Assembly (NCBI RefSeq): GCF_034344865.1
Contig: NZ_CP133774.1
Span: forward strand, 6,324,001 to 6,388,000
DNA length: 64,000 nt
Reading direction: 5' to 3'
Source of the DNA: Pseudomonas sp. 10S4
Lineage (GTDB): Bacteria; Pseudomonadota; Gammaproteobacteria; Pseudomonadales; Pseudomonadaceae
In this document: positions 18,698 to 28,419 of the stretch, in pieces
Position numbering within the stretch: the first letter of the stretch is position 1
Layout of the letters: the number at the start of each line of letters is the position of its first letter
Made by a program: the position numbers and the translations under genes
The notes under the pieces: model-generated
Database searches by the model: none
The model's input: only the letters and a program-made list of their open reading frames with translations
What the model was told of the DNA's origin: nothing

Positions 18698-20065
18698 TCA
18701 GCCGTTAAGCACTTGCGCGCCTTGCGCCAGGTAAGCTTGCATCTCGGGTTCGGGGACCATGCTGCCACCCGTGGCCCATATCAGGTGGGTGGCACGGGCG
18801 TAAGCCTCTACCCTCAGGCCACTTCGCTGCAAGTACTCGGCGTGATGCGCATGTAGACGTGCAACGCCTGGGACGCCAGCCAAAGCCGACGGTTCCAGAT
18901 TCAGCCCTTCGCTATCAGCGGTCAGCCAGAGCAAGGCATGCAGTTCGTCATCGCTGACGGTGTAATAACCGTCGATCAAACGTTGCATGGACCGGCCGAC
19001 AAACCCCGAGGCGCGCCCCACGGCAAGCCCATCGGCTGCGGTAATGTTGTCGATACCAAAATCCTGTACCGACACCTCGTCATGCAGCCCGGTGTAGACA
19101 CCGAGAAACATGCAGGGCGAATGAGTAGGTTCGGCGAATATACAGTGAACCGCGTCACCGAAGACCAGCTTCAAGCCAAACGCCACTCCGCCAGGGCCCC
19201 CACCGACACCGCAAGGCAGGTAGACGAACAGCGGATGCTCGGCATCGACACTCAGGCCCGCCGCGCTCAATTGCCGACTCAGGCGTTCAGCCGCCACCGC
19301 GTAGCCAAGAAACAGGTCGGTTGAGTTTTCGTCATCGACGAAATGACAGCCTGGATCGTCCTTCGCTTGCTGGCGCCCCTGTGCCACCGCAATGCTGTAG
19401 TCGCTGGCATATTCCATAACGATCACGCCATGGGCGCGCAGTTTGTCCTTCTTCCATTGGCGTGCATCGGCGGACATGTGCACGGTGACCTGAAAGCCCA
19501 GTCTGGCCCCCATAAGCCCGATGGATAACCCTAGATTGCCGGTGGAGCCCACAGCAATACGGTATTGACTGAAGAACGCTTGGGCCTGCGGTGTGTCGAG
19601 CACTGCATAGTTGCCATCCAGCGTAAGCAATCCGGCTTCAAGGGCGAGTCGTTCAGCATGCTTGAGCACTTCATAGATGCCGCCACGGGCTTTTACAGAG
19701 CCCGAGATGGGCAAGTGGCTGTCCTTCTTGATCCAGAGCGCCCCCGGCAGCGCCTGGCCATACCTTGCGCTCAAAGCCGCCCGCAGCGAAGGCAGCGGCT
19801 GGATGTCCGACTCTATGATGCCGTGATTTGGCAGTGTTTCGGGGAAGGCAGATTGAAAGTACGCCGCGAAGCGGTTCAACCGGAAACTGGCATCCGCCAC
19901 ATCGTGGGCATTCAACGAAAGGTCTTTCAAGGCTTCGGCGGTCGGTGCACGCACCGGTGTGAACCAGGTGGTTTCACGCAAATCCACCAGATCCTTGATC
20001 AGCGGGTGGCTGGTTTTCCAGTTATCCAGCGTTTTGCCTGCAATCATTAATGGTGACTCCTGCAT
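18698..20065 (-). CDS. dsdA: D-serine ammonia-lyase (D-serine dehydratase)
   Basis: 455 residues, cytoplasmic. It deaminates D-serine to pyruvate and ammonia with pyridoxal phosphate. The PLP lysine is Lys125 in the motif SGSVKARGG, and the phosphate-binding glycine-rich loop is in [15 protein letters not shown]. Length and motifs match the monomeric DsdA family throughout. Start at 20065 or the internal ATG at 20047 (MIAGKTL). It lies 23 nt after dsdX and just before dsdC, all on the minus strand, forming a complete D-serine uptake and degradation unit. Confidence 0.92.
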   Translation of the reverse strand: MQESPLMIAGKTLDNWKTSHPLIKDLVDLRETTWFTPVRAPTAEALKDLSLNAHDVADASFRLNRFAAYFQSAFPETLPNHGIIESDIQPLPSLRAALSARYGQALPGALWIKKDSHLPISGSVKARGGIYEVLKHAERLALEAGLLTLDGNYAVLDTPQAQAFFSQYRIAVGSTGNLGLSIGLMGARLGFQVTVHMSADARQWKKDKLRAHGVIVMEYASDYSIAVAQGRQQAKDDPGCHFVDDENSTDLFLGYAVAAERLSRQLSAAGLSVDAEHPLFVYLPCGVGGGPGGVAFGLKLVFGDAVHCIFAEPTHSPCMFLGVYTGLHDEVSVQDFGIDNITAADGLAVGRASGFVGRSMQRLIDGYYTVSDDELHALLWLTADSEGLNLEPSALAGVPGVARLHAHHAEYLQRSGLRVEAYARATHLIWATGGSMVPEPEMQAYLAQGAQVLNG

Positions 20066-20088
20066 TCAGTGAAAGGGCTGCGAAAGAC

Positions 20089-21429
20089 TTAAACGAAGTG
20101 AGAAAGGGTCAGTGTCAGCAACAGGGCAATGATCGACGCCAGCACCGTGGCAGAGGTGAAGGTCTTGAGTGCGTCGGCCAGCGACACGCCCAGGTATTCC
20201 TTCACTACCCAGAACGCCGAGTCAGTGACATGGGTCCAGCCGATGGCGCCGGCCCCGATGGCGATTACGATGATTTCCTTGCTGTAGCCCGAGTGCGCTG
20301 CCAGCGTCGGCATCACAATTGCTGCGGCGCTCATCATGGCCACGGTCGCGGAGCCCACCGCGAAGTGCATGAGACCCGCCACCAACCAGGCCAAGACCAC
20401 CGGATTGATGTCCAGCTGAGTCAGAGATTCGGCCAGCACCTTGCCAATGCCACTATCGATGAGGATGCCGTTGAAGGCGCCCCCTGCACCGATGATCAGT
20501 AAAATACTGGCCAGCGGCGGCAAGCTTTTCTGGGTGTGCCCCAACAAATCCTGCATCGATAAGCCCCGACGCAGACCCAGCGACCAATAAGCAAAGACCA
20601 CGGCGATCACCAGCGCTACCAGTGGATGGCCAAGAAACGAGATCAATGCGAACCCTGTCGAGTCTATTGGCAGGGTTACGGCAAACGTTTTGCCGACCAT
20701 CAGAACCAGCGGTAGGAGGATGGTGAACAACGTCAACCAGAAGCCTGGCAAAAGACGGGCACTGCGTGCCTCGCAACGCTCCTTCAGGAAGGCCTCTTGT
20801 GTAGCCGGTGCGTCGATGCGCGCCACCAGCCGAATCCATAACGGTCCCGCCACGATGGCGGTCGGCAGGCCTACCAACAGGCCGTAAAGGATCACCTTGC
20901 CGACGTCGGCACCCAGCATATTGGTGATCGCCATGGCCGCCGGATGGGGCGGGAGCATGCAATGCACGCACATAAGCGAAATACCGAGTGGCACACCCAG
21001 GTACAACAGATTGATCCTGGTTTCCTTGGCCACGACATAGACCAGAGGGATCAGCAAAATATAACCGACCTCAAAGAACACCGGGATCCCGGCAATGAAG
21101 CCGACCAGCATCATGACCCATGAGGCCCGTTGCTTGCCCAGGGCTGCTAACAGAGTCTGTGCAATGCGCTCTGCTCCCCCGGATTCCTCAAGCATTTTAC
21201 CGAGGATGCTGCCCAGTCCAATGATGGCGGCCAGAAATCCCAGCGTATCGCCCATGCCTTTCTGGAACGAGGTCAGCATGGAGGTCAACGGCATGCCCGA
21301 ACCGACACCCACCACTGCACTCGCGGCGATCAGTGCCAGGAATGCATGCACCCTGAACCTGACGATCAACACTACGATCATGATGATCGCGGCGAATAAC
21401 ACCCATAGCAACGAAGTACTGCTCACCAT
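20089..21429 (-). CDS. dsdX: GntP-family permease, D-serine transporter
   Basis: 446 residues with about 12-13 hydrophobic segments, an inner-membrane proton-coupled permease of the gluconate (GntP) family. Signature stretches include GLGSILGKMLEESGGAERIA, IPVFFEVGYILLIPL and MLPPHPAA, which are conserved in GntP and DsdX. The assignment as DsdX rests on its position directly upstream of dsdA. On sequence alone it could be another GntP member. First gene of the dsd transcript. Confidence 0.85.
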   Translation of the reverse strand: MVSSTSLLWVLFAAIIMIVVLIVRFRVHAFLALIAASAVVGVGSGMPLTSMLTSFQKGMGDTLGFLAAIIGLGSILGKMLEESGGAERIAQTLLAALGKQRASWVMMLVGFIAGIPVFFEVGYILLIPLVYVVAKETRINLLYLGVPLGISLMCVHCMLPPHPAAMAITNMLGADVGKVILYGLLVGLPTAIVAGPLWIRLVARIDAPATQEAFLKERCEARSARLLPGFWLTLFTILLPLVLMVGKTFAVTLPIDSTGFALISFLGHPLVALVIAVVFAYWSLGLRRGLSMQDLLGHTQKSLPPLASILLIIGAGGAFNGILIDSGIGKVLAESLTQLDINPVVLAWLVAGLMHFAVGSATVAMMSAAAIVMPTLAAHSGYSKEIIVIAIGAGAIGWTHVTDSAFWVVKEYLGVSLADALKTFTSATVLASIIALLLTLTLSHFV

Positions 21430-21739
21430 CGGTCTACCCTCTTATAGTTTTGTTTCGGGGCTCGTCACAGAACTGTGCGAGGCGCGAGTTAACTACCGGG
21501 GCTGCCGACTGACAAAAGATCATTGTTCATCAGACCCATGACGGTGGTTCAACCATGCTGCATGGGGAGGTAAGCAAAGGAGGGAGCTATCCAAACAAGA
21601 TTCAAAGGCGCGTGATTAACGGTCTCGGAGCAATGTGTATCGTCGGTTTATGGCTGTTAACTGCCCGTCGCGAAGGGGGCAAACGGCCCTGGGCGGACAT
21701 TCGTCAACGTCCGTTCAGGGTCAAAAGCTGCGCGTCCCA
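21430..21739. other. Intergenic region upstream of dsdX
   Basis: Holds the presumed dsdX promoter and the 3' flank of the AraC gene. No gene, strong hairpin or repeat could be supported. Confidence 0.5.
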
Positions 21740-22609
21740 CTATTGCAGCGGAACATACACATCCGTTTGCCATTGGTCCTGCGGTGTCTCGGGATAGACG
21801 CTCAGGTAATGGAAAAACAACGGCTGGTCACGAAGCTCCTCGCCACTGGCAGGAAGCCAATCACGGTAAATCGGATAGATCGTTTCGCCGATGTGATCCG
21901 GTGACCCCACGTGTCGCACCACGACGCAGCGACCGCCAGCAATGACGAGCTCGCGCACGCCGAACTCATTCGGTTTCACCGCCTCGTGAATCTCGCCGCA
22001 GATTGCGAAGCGGAATGCTTGCGCAGGTGTGGTATCGGGGTTGCCATAGGGAATGCCAAAGCTGCGACTCGATGCCACCGGCGACTGCCCGCTCTGCTTA
22101 CGCCACTCGATGAACGTACGCACGCTCTCATTGACGAGCCCGGTGGGGCCGCAGTGCTCAAGCGCTGCGACCCTGAGTTCAGGGAATTCCACGATTCGTA
22201 CTTGCATGATGATAGTCCTGGAAAAGTGAGGGATGGCAAACACCGCATGCCAGACCTGCCAGTTTGGTTCCTTCCGAAACGCGCTCGGCGCCATACCGAA
22301 CGCCCGCCTGAACGCCCTGGAAAATGACTCGGGACTTTCGAAGCCGGCACCGAGTGCCGCCTCCAGTACCGAGTGATCCGCAAGGGACGCCAGACAATGC
22401 GCCGCGCGTCGTAGCCGCATCAGTTGCACATAACGTGAAACCGGCACACCGACGAACGCGGTGAATTGTCGATGGAAGTGAAACGCCGAAAAATTCGCCA
22501 CATGGCTCAACGTCTTCACCGACAGGTCACCTTCGAGATTGTCATCAATGTAGGCGAGCACGGCGTTGAAGCGTTTGGTGTAAGCGAAGTGGGTCGGCAT
22601 GTCAGACAC
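21740..22609 (-). CDS. AraC-family regulator with GyrI-like effector domain
   Basis: 289 residues: N-terminal AraC DNA-binding domain with two helix-turn-helices (about 10-115; LSVKTLSHVANFSAFHFHRQF and SVLEAALGAGFESPESFSRAF), then a GyrI/BmrR-like small-molecule binding domain (about 130-289). The Rob/SoxS-like domain order means ligand binding at the C terminus probably modulates DNA binding. The GTG at 22607-22609 has AGGAG about 10 nt upstream; ATG at 22600 is the alternative. The target genes are unknown; it neighbours only the acetyltransferase and the dsd locus. Confidence 0.8.
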   Translation of the reverse strand: MSDMPTHFAYTKRFNAVLAYIDDNLEGDLSVKTLSHVANFSAFHFHRQFTAFVGVPVSRYVQLMRLRRAAHCLASLADHSVLEAALGAGFESPESFSRAFRRAFGMAPSAFRKEPNWQVWHAVFAIPHFSRTIIMQVRIVEFPELRVAALEHCGPTGLVNESVRTFIEWRKQSGQSPVASSRSFGIPYGNPDTTPAQAFRFAICGEIHEAVKPNEFGVRELVIAGGRCVVVRHVGSPDHIGETIYPIYRDWLPASGEELRDQPLFFHYLSVYPETPQDQWQTDVYVPLQ

Positions 22610-22735
22610 TGGGGCAAGGCTCCTGGAAGTACGGTCGGCAATAGAGTCGACTATAGCGGCGTGAACGTGCCTAGCCGCGCTTGCTCAAGGCGCGTTTTGG
22701 ATTGGCACATCCCATAAATGAGTGACCGCCCCTTT

Positions 22736-23280
22736 TCACCCGCACGACGCCTCCCATTGAGCTCGCGTCAGTCCGTAACACTTCGCCGAGGCAGGCGCAG
22801 TGGAAATTTTCAACTCGGCGTCATACAAGTGCACTGCACCCAACTTCATCGTGGCTTTTTGCGAACGAGTGTTCGAAGGCGCGATGTGGAAATATACGAT
22901 TTCGTGGGCCTTGAATGCATGCTCCACCATCAGTCGCTTCAGCTCGCGATTAGAATTGCCCCCCATTTCGCACGCACCAAAAAGGTAAAACCGATGGCGA
23001 TACTGTCGGGCAGATCCGGCGGCGCGTAGTAGCTTGACGTGCCGACAATCTCTCCCGACTCAATATCGATGACTGCGAGCGCCTTCTTCGTAGCCAGTAG
23101 AGAGGCGAAGTACACCTCGAACACCTCGCACTTGTAGCGATCCTTGGCAGGATGGCCGGCCCAAATATCCGGATCAGCCGCCGCCTGATACATGCCTACA
23201 AAATCACTGTCGGCCAGAGGTTTAAGTCTCAGGGTGCTCCCGCACAAATTGGGTTGGCAGTCGAAGTCGTGTGCGAGCAT
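22736..23280 (-). pseudogene. GNAT acetyltransferase (RimJ/RimL type), frameshifted
   Basis: The N-terminal part reads LRLKPLADSDFVGMYQAAADPDIWAGHP and continues to IAIGFTFLVRAKWG. The C-terminal part reads GGNSNRELKRLMVEHAFKAHEIVYFHIAPSNTRSQKATMKLGA, typical of GNAT proteins acting on other proteins or small amines. The two halves are separated by a six-base G run on the coding strand (22959-22964). A seventh G joins them into 181 residues, the normal size. Start chosen at ATG 23278-23280 (MLAHDFDCQ). Probably intact in the organism. Confidence 0.8.
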
Positions 23281-23403
23281 GGGTTTGTTTCCGATTGGCC
23301 AATGGTTTGGAGCCAGTCTAGAGCGGCAGTTTGATAAGGAAAGATCCAATGCGGCGACTATTGATGGAGCCATCGTGTTCATGAGGGATCCTGCGCCGAA
23401 AAC

Positions 23404-23441
23404 GAGAAAAGCCCTGCAAGCGTAAACCTGCAGGGCTTCTC
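23404..23441. terminator. Bidirectional hairpin terminator
   Basis: AAAAGCCCTGCA and TGCAGGGCTTCTC arms around a 10-nt loop, upstream of the acetyltransferase start. Its position suggests it ends read-through from the plus side. Confidence 0.5.
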
Positions 23442-23465
23442 GGTCAGGCTGACCATTTCATTAAA

Positions 23466-23486
23466 CCCGCATTTGCGGGCTTTTTT
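23466..23486. terminator. Hairpin terminator at the end of the porin gene
   Basis: CCCGC-ATTT-GCGGG-C followed by six T on the plus strand and TTTAA on the minus strand, just beyond the 3' end of the OprD-family gene. Confidence 0.6.
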
Positions 23487-23499
23487 GCACCATCAGTGC

Positions 23500-24855
23500 T
23501 TACCAAAGCGGTACGACATAACTCACGTAGAGCCGGTTTTCATCCTGCTTGGTCTGGCCCGTCAGGCTCGGGTTGGCCTGGGCGTTTTTCCAGGTCACGC
23601 CCAGTCCCTTCAACTTGCCATCAGGCACCTGATAGCTCAGCGCCAAGTCGCGCTCCCATTCGCTGTCGCCGCCTTTAGCTACCTTGATCTTATCGCCGTG
23701 CGCGTAGGCGGCCATAAAGCCAAGGCCTTTGATGCCCAACAGACCGAAGTCGTATTTGTATTGAGCCATCCAGGTTTCTTCGCCAGCATGCTGGAATTTG
23801 TTCAGTTGCAGGTTGGTCAACGCCGGTGTATCAGCGCCGGAGCCAGGACCTTGTCGGGCATCGCCACTGTTCAGCCCGGAGTCCAGGTAAGGGAAGTCAC
23901 TGTCACCAGTGTTTTTCTGGGCCCCCAAGCCAATGGTGTGGCCCGCCAGGCTGTAGCTTTCCATCAGGCTGATAGTGGACTGGTTGATACGCCCCTTGGT
24001 CGAGCCGTCACCGTAAGAACCCGCGGTGGCAAAGTCGCTGTCGCCATCCGCGTTGCCGCCTACGCCCAAGCTGCGGTAGGCGCGAAAATCACTGAGGAGG
24101 CTGCCGACTGGCAGCGCGGTGGTGTGTTTGGCGCCGATGAAGGCTTGTTGGTAGTAGTCCTGAAGATTGGAGTACCACAGGCTTAAGGTGGTGTCCGCCA
24201 GGCCTGTGTAGTCAGCACCGCCATAGAGGAAGCGGTCGCTGAGTTTCGCACCGCCGCCAGTGGTCATGTCACTGTCGTTGCTTTCATTGCGGATTTTCGT
24301 CCGGACGATGTCGCCACCCGTGAAGGTGAAGTCAGACAGGTCTTTCGACACCAGTTGCACGCCGGTGTTGGTCTGGTGGTACAGACGCCCATCGGTGTTG
24401 GCCAGCATCGGGTTATTTTGGTTGAGCATACCCACGCGCAACTCATCCTGGAGGAAGCGCATCTTGAAGGTCGGGCTCAAGACACTAAAGTCGTTGGCGG
24501 ATTTTCCGTCATCCAGCGGGAACATGCTGCCGGGATAACGACTCTGGTGATCCTTGTCATTCAGGTCACCACCAGAGTCGAGCTTGAGGCCGTAAAACGC
24601 CTCAAGATCGAGGCCGAAACCCACAGCACCGTCGGTATAACCGGAGCGGAAATTGAACTGGAAACCCTGGCCCCAGTCGCGGTAACTCTTGGCCTTGGCG
24701 GTGCTACCCACCACATCACGGCCTTGTTGATTGAGGTAGCGATTGAGCAGGGTCAAGTCGGCATGGCTGTCGTCGATGAAGTCCGCGTGGGCAGGCAACA
24801 TCACGCCCCCCAGCAAAGCGCCAACGAGGGGTGCGGCTAGTTTCTTGATCATCAT
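23500..24855 (-). CDS. OprD-family outer-membrane porin (OpdO-like context)
   Basis: 451 residues. The signal peptide ends at PAHA (residue 24). The rest is a predicted 18-stranded barrel ending in YVSYVVPLW with the terminal aromatic residue required for outer-membrane assembly. Internal sequence (YRDWGQGFQFNFRSGYTDGAVGFGLDLEAFYGLKLD) is diagnostic for the OprD family, which imports amino acids and small carboxylates. It lies downstream of the NCS1 permease and pxp genes. In P. aeruginosa the OprD paralogue OpdO (pyroglutamate porin) is linked to similar genes, so pyroglutamate is the leading substrate guess. Confidence 0.85.
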   Translation of the reverse strand: MMIKKLAAPLVGALLGGVMLPAHADFIDDSHADLTLLNRYLNQQGRDVVGSTAKAKSYRDWGQGFQFNFRSGYTDGAVGFGLDLEAFYGLKLDSGGDLNDKDHQSRYPGSMFPLDDGKSANDFSVLSPTFKMRFLQDELRVGMLNQNNPMLANTDGRLYHQTNTGVQLVSKDLSDFTFTGGDIVRTKIRNESNDSDMTTGGGAKLSDRFLYGGADYTGLADTTLSLWYSNLQDYYQQAFIGAKHTTALPVGSLLSDFRAYRSLGVGGNADGDSDFATAGSYGDGSTKGRINQSTISLMESYSLAGHTIGLGAQKNTGDSDFPYLDSGLNSGDARQGPGSGADTPALTNLQLNKFQHAGEETWMAQYKYDFGLLGIKGLGFMAAYAHGDKIKVAKGGDSEWERDLALSYQVPDGKLKGLGVTWKNAQANPSLTGQTKQDENRLYVSYVVPLW

Positions 24856-25087
24856 GGATCTCGTTCACAGGGTAATTCACCCTGCCGACGGACTTGTTCA
24901 TCCAAGGCAATCCGTTACCCATGCATCGGCAGTTTTGCAGCGCTGATGCCAAGCATTTGAGCCGCCGCAATATCTTGAAACGCATTAGAGGCCTCGCATA
25001 TGACAGTTCGGTTACGCGATCTTGAGATTTACGTTGCATCGAGCAGTTGAACCCACAGCCGATAGCCGACGCTCGAAAAACATCCCG

Positions 25088-25121
25088 GTAACCGCCCTAC
25101 CGATCGGCGCAGGGCGGGTAC
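25088..25121 (-). terminator. Likely terminator after the permease gene
   Basis: Arms ACCCGCCCT and AGGGCGGTT (minus-strand sense) separated by about 12 nt, with TGTTTTT a few bases further on. It would separate permease and porin transcripts. Confidence 0.45.
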
Positions 25122-25142
25122 GAAATGAATGACTGCCAGGCC

Positions 25143-26465
25143 CTACTCCGCCAACTGCAACGGTAACCGGCTACGGCGCGACAACCCTGCCTGCAACGCA
25201 AACGCAGCGATTACCGTCGAGGGCGCAGAAAAGCTGCTCAAACCACCACCAGAAAACATCAACGCAAGCCCCAATGCCGTAGCGCCAAACCACGCCGCCA
25301 AACCTGCCGGATTAAACGCGGTCACCCGCTCGAGCGCCGCCACGTCACTGCGCCCATAGAGAATCTGCGCCAACGCCACGCCCACCCAGGCCACCACGAA
25401 AATCCCCTGATAGGCCAACGCTTTGAGGATGTAGGCAAACACGTCGGCGAGCATCAAGCCGTAGACGATCACACCGACCGCCAATGCCCACATCAAGTAC
25501 GAACCACGAATGCCAAAGCGCGCAAAGAAGGCCTGCATGTTCAGCGTCGCCAGGTAGTAATTGGCGGTGTTGATCCGGGTTTGCGTGGCCCAGACAAACA
25601 GCAATCCCCACAAGCCCATCAACTGCAAAATAGCCATCACCACCGAGACTTCATTCAGTGCGCCTTCGTGGGGAATGCTGCTGACCAGGTAAATGCCGGC
25701 CGCGCCATTGAGCAGGAAAGTCACTGCATAGAACGGCATGCCGAAGTTCCAGCGACCGTGATACTCGGCGTCCTCAGGCTTGCCGAAACGGGCGTAATCG
25801 AAGGTGAACAGCATCAACACCCAGACGCCCATGTACGCGACGAAGCAGTCCCACCAGCCGAAAGCGCTGGGCGTTGCCGGGCCGAAATCCAGCCATTGCG
25901 GCTGATAGCCATAACGGCTGATCGACAGCCCCACCGCCACCAGCAAGCCGCCCAGGTATACCGGCAGCAACACGCCGTTGAGCTTGTCCAGCCAGTGCTG
26001 CACGCTGCCCAGGATCATTGGCACGCTGTACAGCACCACGATGAGTGCGGCCAGCGGATAGACAAGTTCCGGGTACAGGTGATGGAGCGCGACGGCAATC
26101 ACCGAGCCTTCGAACACCGCGTAATAGATCGCCGTGGAGAAGAAGATCAAGGTCGCCAGACACGCCCCGGTGCTGCCGAACAGCAGCCGTGAAAACAGCG
26201 CCACCGACAAGCCGCTGCGGATGGCGAAGCGACTAAGCACACTGTTGACCAGACCGTAACTGATCACCGACAGGACCATCCCGATCAGCGCATTGCGCGC
26301 ACCGAACGACAACGCCAGGGAAGCACCGACCACGATGTAGAACATCGCACTGCACACCGCCCACCAGGCCATGGTCAGGGACAATCGGCCCATGCGCGCT
26401 TCGGCGGGAACAGGTTGATTGGCCGGGTCTTGCCCGGTTTGACTCGATTGCGATAAAGCAGCCAT
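25143..26465 (-). CDS. NCS1-family permease (cytosine/purine permease-like)
   Basis: 440 residues and about 12 membrane segments. N-terminal MAWWAVCSAMFYIVVGASLALSFGARNALIG matches the Nucleobase:cation symporter-1 architecture, as does the central GWWDCFVAYMGVWVLMLFTFDYARF. NCS1 members import nucleobases, allantoin, hydantoins and related cyclic amides. Next to 5-oxoprolinase-type genes it is plausibly the inner-membrane importer of the lactam degraded by them. 111 nt separate it from pxpC. Confidence 0.8.
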   Translation of the reverse strand: MAALSQSSQTGQDPANQPVPAEARMGRLSLTMAWWAVCSAMFYIVVGASLALSFGARNALIGMVLSVISYGLVNSVLSRFAIRSGLSVALFSRLLFGSTGACLATLIFFSTAIYYAVFEGSVIAVALHHLYPELVYPLAALIVVLYSVPMILGSVQHWLDKLNGVLLPVYLGGLLVAVGLSISRYGYQPQWLDFGPATPSAFGWWDCFVAYMGVWVLMLFTFDYARFGKPEDAEYHGRWNFGMPFYAVTFLLNGAAGIYLVSSIPHEGALNEVSVVMAILQLMGLWGLLFVWATQTRINTANYYLATLNMQAFFARFGIRGSYLMWALAVGVIVYGLMLADVFAYILKALAYQGIFVVAWVGVALAQILYGRSDVAALERVTAFNPAGLAAWFGATALGLALMFSGGGLSSFSAPSTVIAAFALQAGLSRRSRLPLQLAE

Positions 26466-26576
26466 ATGCGTGAACTCCAGAACCAGTCAAAGGTTGAAGC
26501 GCGGGCAGCCGCCACCGCACCGAAGTGCGGCGTTGGCGTACCGTTTGGCATTACCCGCGCGTTGCGGCGGGCAGAA

Positions 26577-27550
26577 TCAGGAAGGGAACAGCTTGCTCAG
26601 GCAGCTGAGTTTTTTCTTATAGGAACGTCGCGCTTCCAGCGCCTCTTCGAGGGTGACCGCCACAAAGCGGGCCTTCTGGTTGGGTTGCATCTGGCCGATC
26701 AAGTCGAGATCGGCGCTGATCACCGTACCGATCATCGCGTAGCCGCCACCGGACACGGCATCGCGGTGCAACACAATCGGTTCGAGCCCGGCGGGAACCT
26801 GGATCGAGCCGATCGGGTAGCAACTGTCGACGATGTTCGACGGATCGGAACCGGCGCCGAACGGTTGTTCGCGCGGCTGAAAGCTCAGCACGCTGCCGCC
26901 CTTGAAGCGATAGCCGATGCGGTCGGCTTCCGAGCCGACTGTCCACGGCTCGGCAAAAAACTCTTCGCCGCAGACTCGGTCAAGCGGTGGTAGTACAGAC
27001 CCGGCACCACTCGCAGGGTGATTTCGCCGCCCAGCGACTGCCGCAACGCCATGGGCAAACTGGCCCCGGCGCGGCTCTTGCCACTGGCGATGCCGACGGG
27101 CAATTCGTCGCCCGCGATCAGGCGACGCCCCTGAAAACCGCCCAGTGCGCCGAGCGCATAGGTCGACCGACTGCCGAGTACGATTGGCACATCAATGCCA
27201 CCGGCCACCGCCAAATACGCACGGGCACCGGCCTTCGGAAAGTCAAAGCGCAGCACTTGCCCGGCCTTCACGGTGAACGCGGTGTCGTGGTGCATTTCCA
27301 CGCCATCGACCCGTGGCGTCATGTGCGCGCCGCTGACCGCTACCAATGCATCCTGCTGAAACTCCAACTCAGGCCCGAGCAGCGTGCATTCCAGCGCTGC
27401 CAAACCTGCCGGGTTGCCGACCAGTTGATTGGCTGCGCTCAAGGCGTATTGATCGAGTGCACCGGAGGGCGGAATGCCCAAGTGGTAATAACCTTCGCGG
27501 CCCAAGTCCTGTACCGAGGTGGCGAGACCGGGTTTGATGACCTTGATCAT
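26577..27550 (-). pseudogene. pxpC: 5-oxoprolinase subunit C (biotin-dependent carboxyltransferase family), frameshifted
   Basis: The start IKVIKPGLATSVQDLGREGYYHLGIPPSGALD is the family signature (KipA/PxpC, also urea amidolyase). The C-terminal part (PFGAGSDPSNIVDSCYPIGSIQVPAG, AVSGGGYAMIGTVI) is in another frame. The break is a run of six A on the plus strand at 26955-26960. A seventh base restores SFFAEPWTVGSEADRIGYRFKGG and gives 324 residues. PxpC acts with PxpA and PxpB in ATP-dependent opening of 5-oxoproline. It overlaps pxpB by 4 nt (ATGA). Confidence 0.85.
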
Positions 27551-28419
27551 GCCAACACCTCCTGCAGCGACTTGGGGTAGCCGACGGGGTCGGCCAGAAA
27601 CGCGTCCAGCGAGAACTCCACCGGCCGAATCCGCAGATCAAAGCGCCCCGCTTCCACTTCGGCCACCGCGTGGTCGTAGGCCTCACGGTCCATCGGTTTG
27701 AACTGCACGATGTCACCCGGACGGAAAAACACCATGTGTTCCTTCAGGTACGCGAGGTTTTGCTGCGGGTCGTAGATCGGTGCCGGCGTGACGCCAAACA
27801 TCTGATAACCACCGGCACCGCGCACCGAGTAGATACAGCCGAAGCACCCGCCGTGGCCCAGGGTCAGTTTCGGCGTGTCGGTGCGTGGCCGCAGGTACTT
27901 GGGCACCTGCAACTGACGCTCGCGCTTGACCATCTGGAACATGAAAGGCAGTCCCGCGACGAAGCCGACCATCGAGACAAACCATGGTGCACCACTGTGG
28001 GCAGCGATAAACGCGTCGACGTCCGCCAGGCCATTGATCCGCGCGGCATATTCAAGATCCGTGGCGCTTGGGTCTTGATGACGATCGCGAAAGCGCATCA
28101 GGGTTTCGTGGGTCCAGGGGTCGTTGTAGAGCACCGGAATCTCGATGATCCGCGTCTGCAACGTACGTTCGGCGACCGCCTCGGCCTCGGCGCCTTTCAC
28201 GGCTTCGAGCAAGGTGTGAGGGGCGATGCGATCCGGGTCAAAACGAATCTGGAATGACGCATTGGCCAGGCACACATCCAGCACACCATCCAGCGCCAGC
28301 CGCTCGACCGCACGGGTGACGGCCATGCCTTTGAAGAACGCTTCCAGGGACATGCTGTCGCTGACTTCGGCAAACAAATGCTCATCGGCGCCAAAGCTGT
28401 AGCGGATTGGAGTGCTCAT
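27547..28419 (-). CDS. pxpB: 5-oxoprolinase subunit B (KipI/allophanate hydrolase subunit 1-like)
   Basis: 290 residues, longer than the usual 220-240. The conserved core runs from IPVLYNDPWTHETLMRF through MVGFVAGLPFM to GGYQMFGVTPAPIYDP, the carboxyltransferase C/D fold also found in urea carboxylase. The N-terminal 90 residues provide the usual small ferredoxin-like half. Overlaps the biotin carboxylase stop and the pxpC start by 4 nt each, so the three are translationally coupled. PxpB and PxpC together form the catalytic partner of PxpA. Confidence 0.85.
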   Translation of the reverse strand: MSTPIRYSFGADEHLFAEVSDSMSLEAFFKGMAVTRAVERLALDGVLDVCLANASFQIRFDPDRIAPHTLLEAVKGAEAEAVAERTLQTRIIEIPVLYNDPWTHETLMRFRDRHQDPSATDLEYAARINGLADVDAFIAAHSGAPWFVSMVGFVAGLPFMFQMVKRERQLQVPKYLRPRTDTPKLTLGHGGCFGCIYSVRGAGGYQMFGVTPAPIYDPQQNLAYLKEHMVFFRPGDIVQFKPMDREAYDHAVAEVEAGRFDLRIRPVEFSLDAFLADPVGYPKSLQEVLA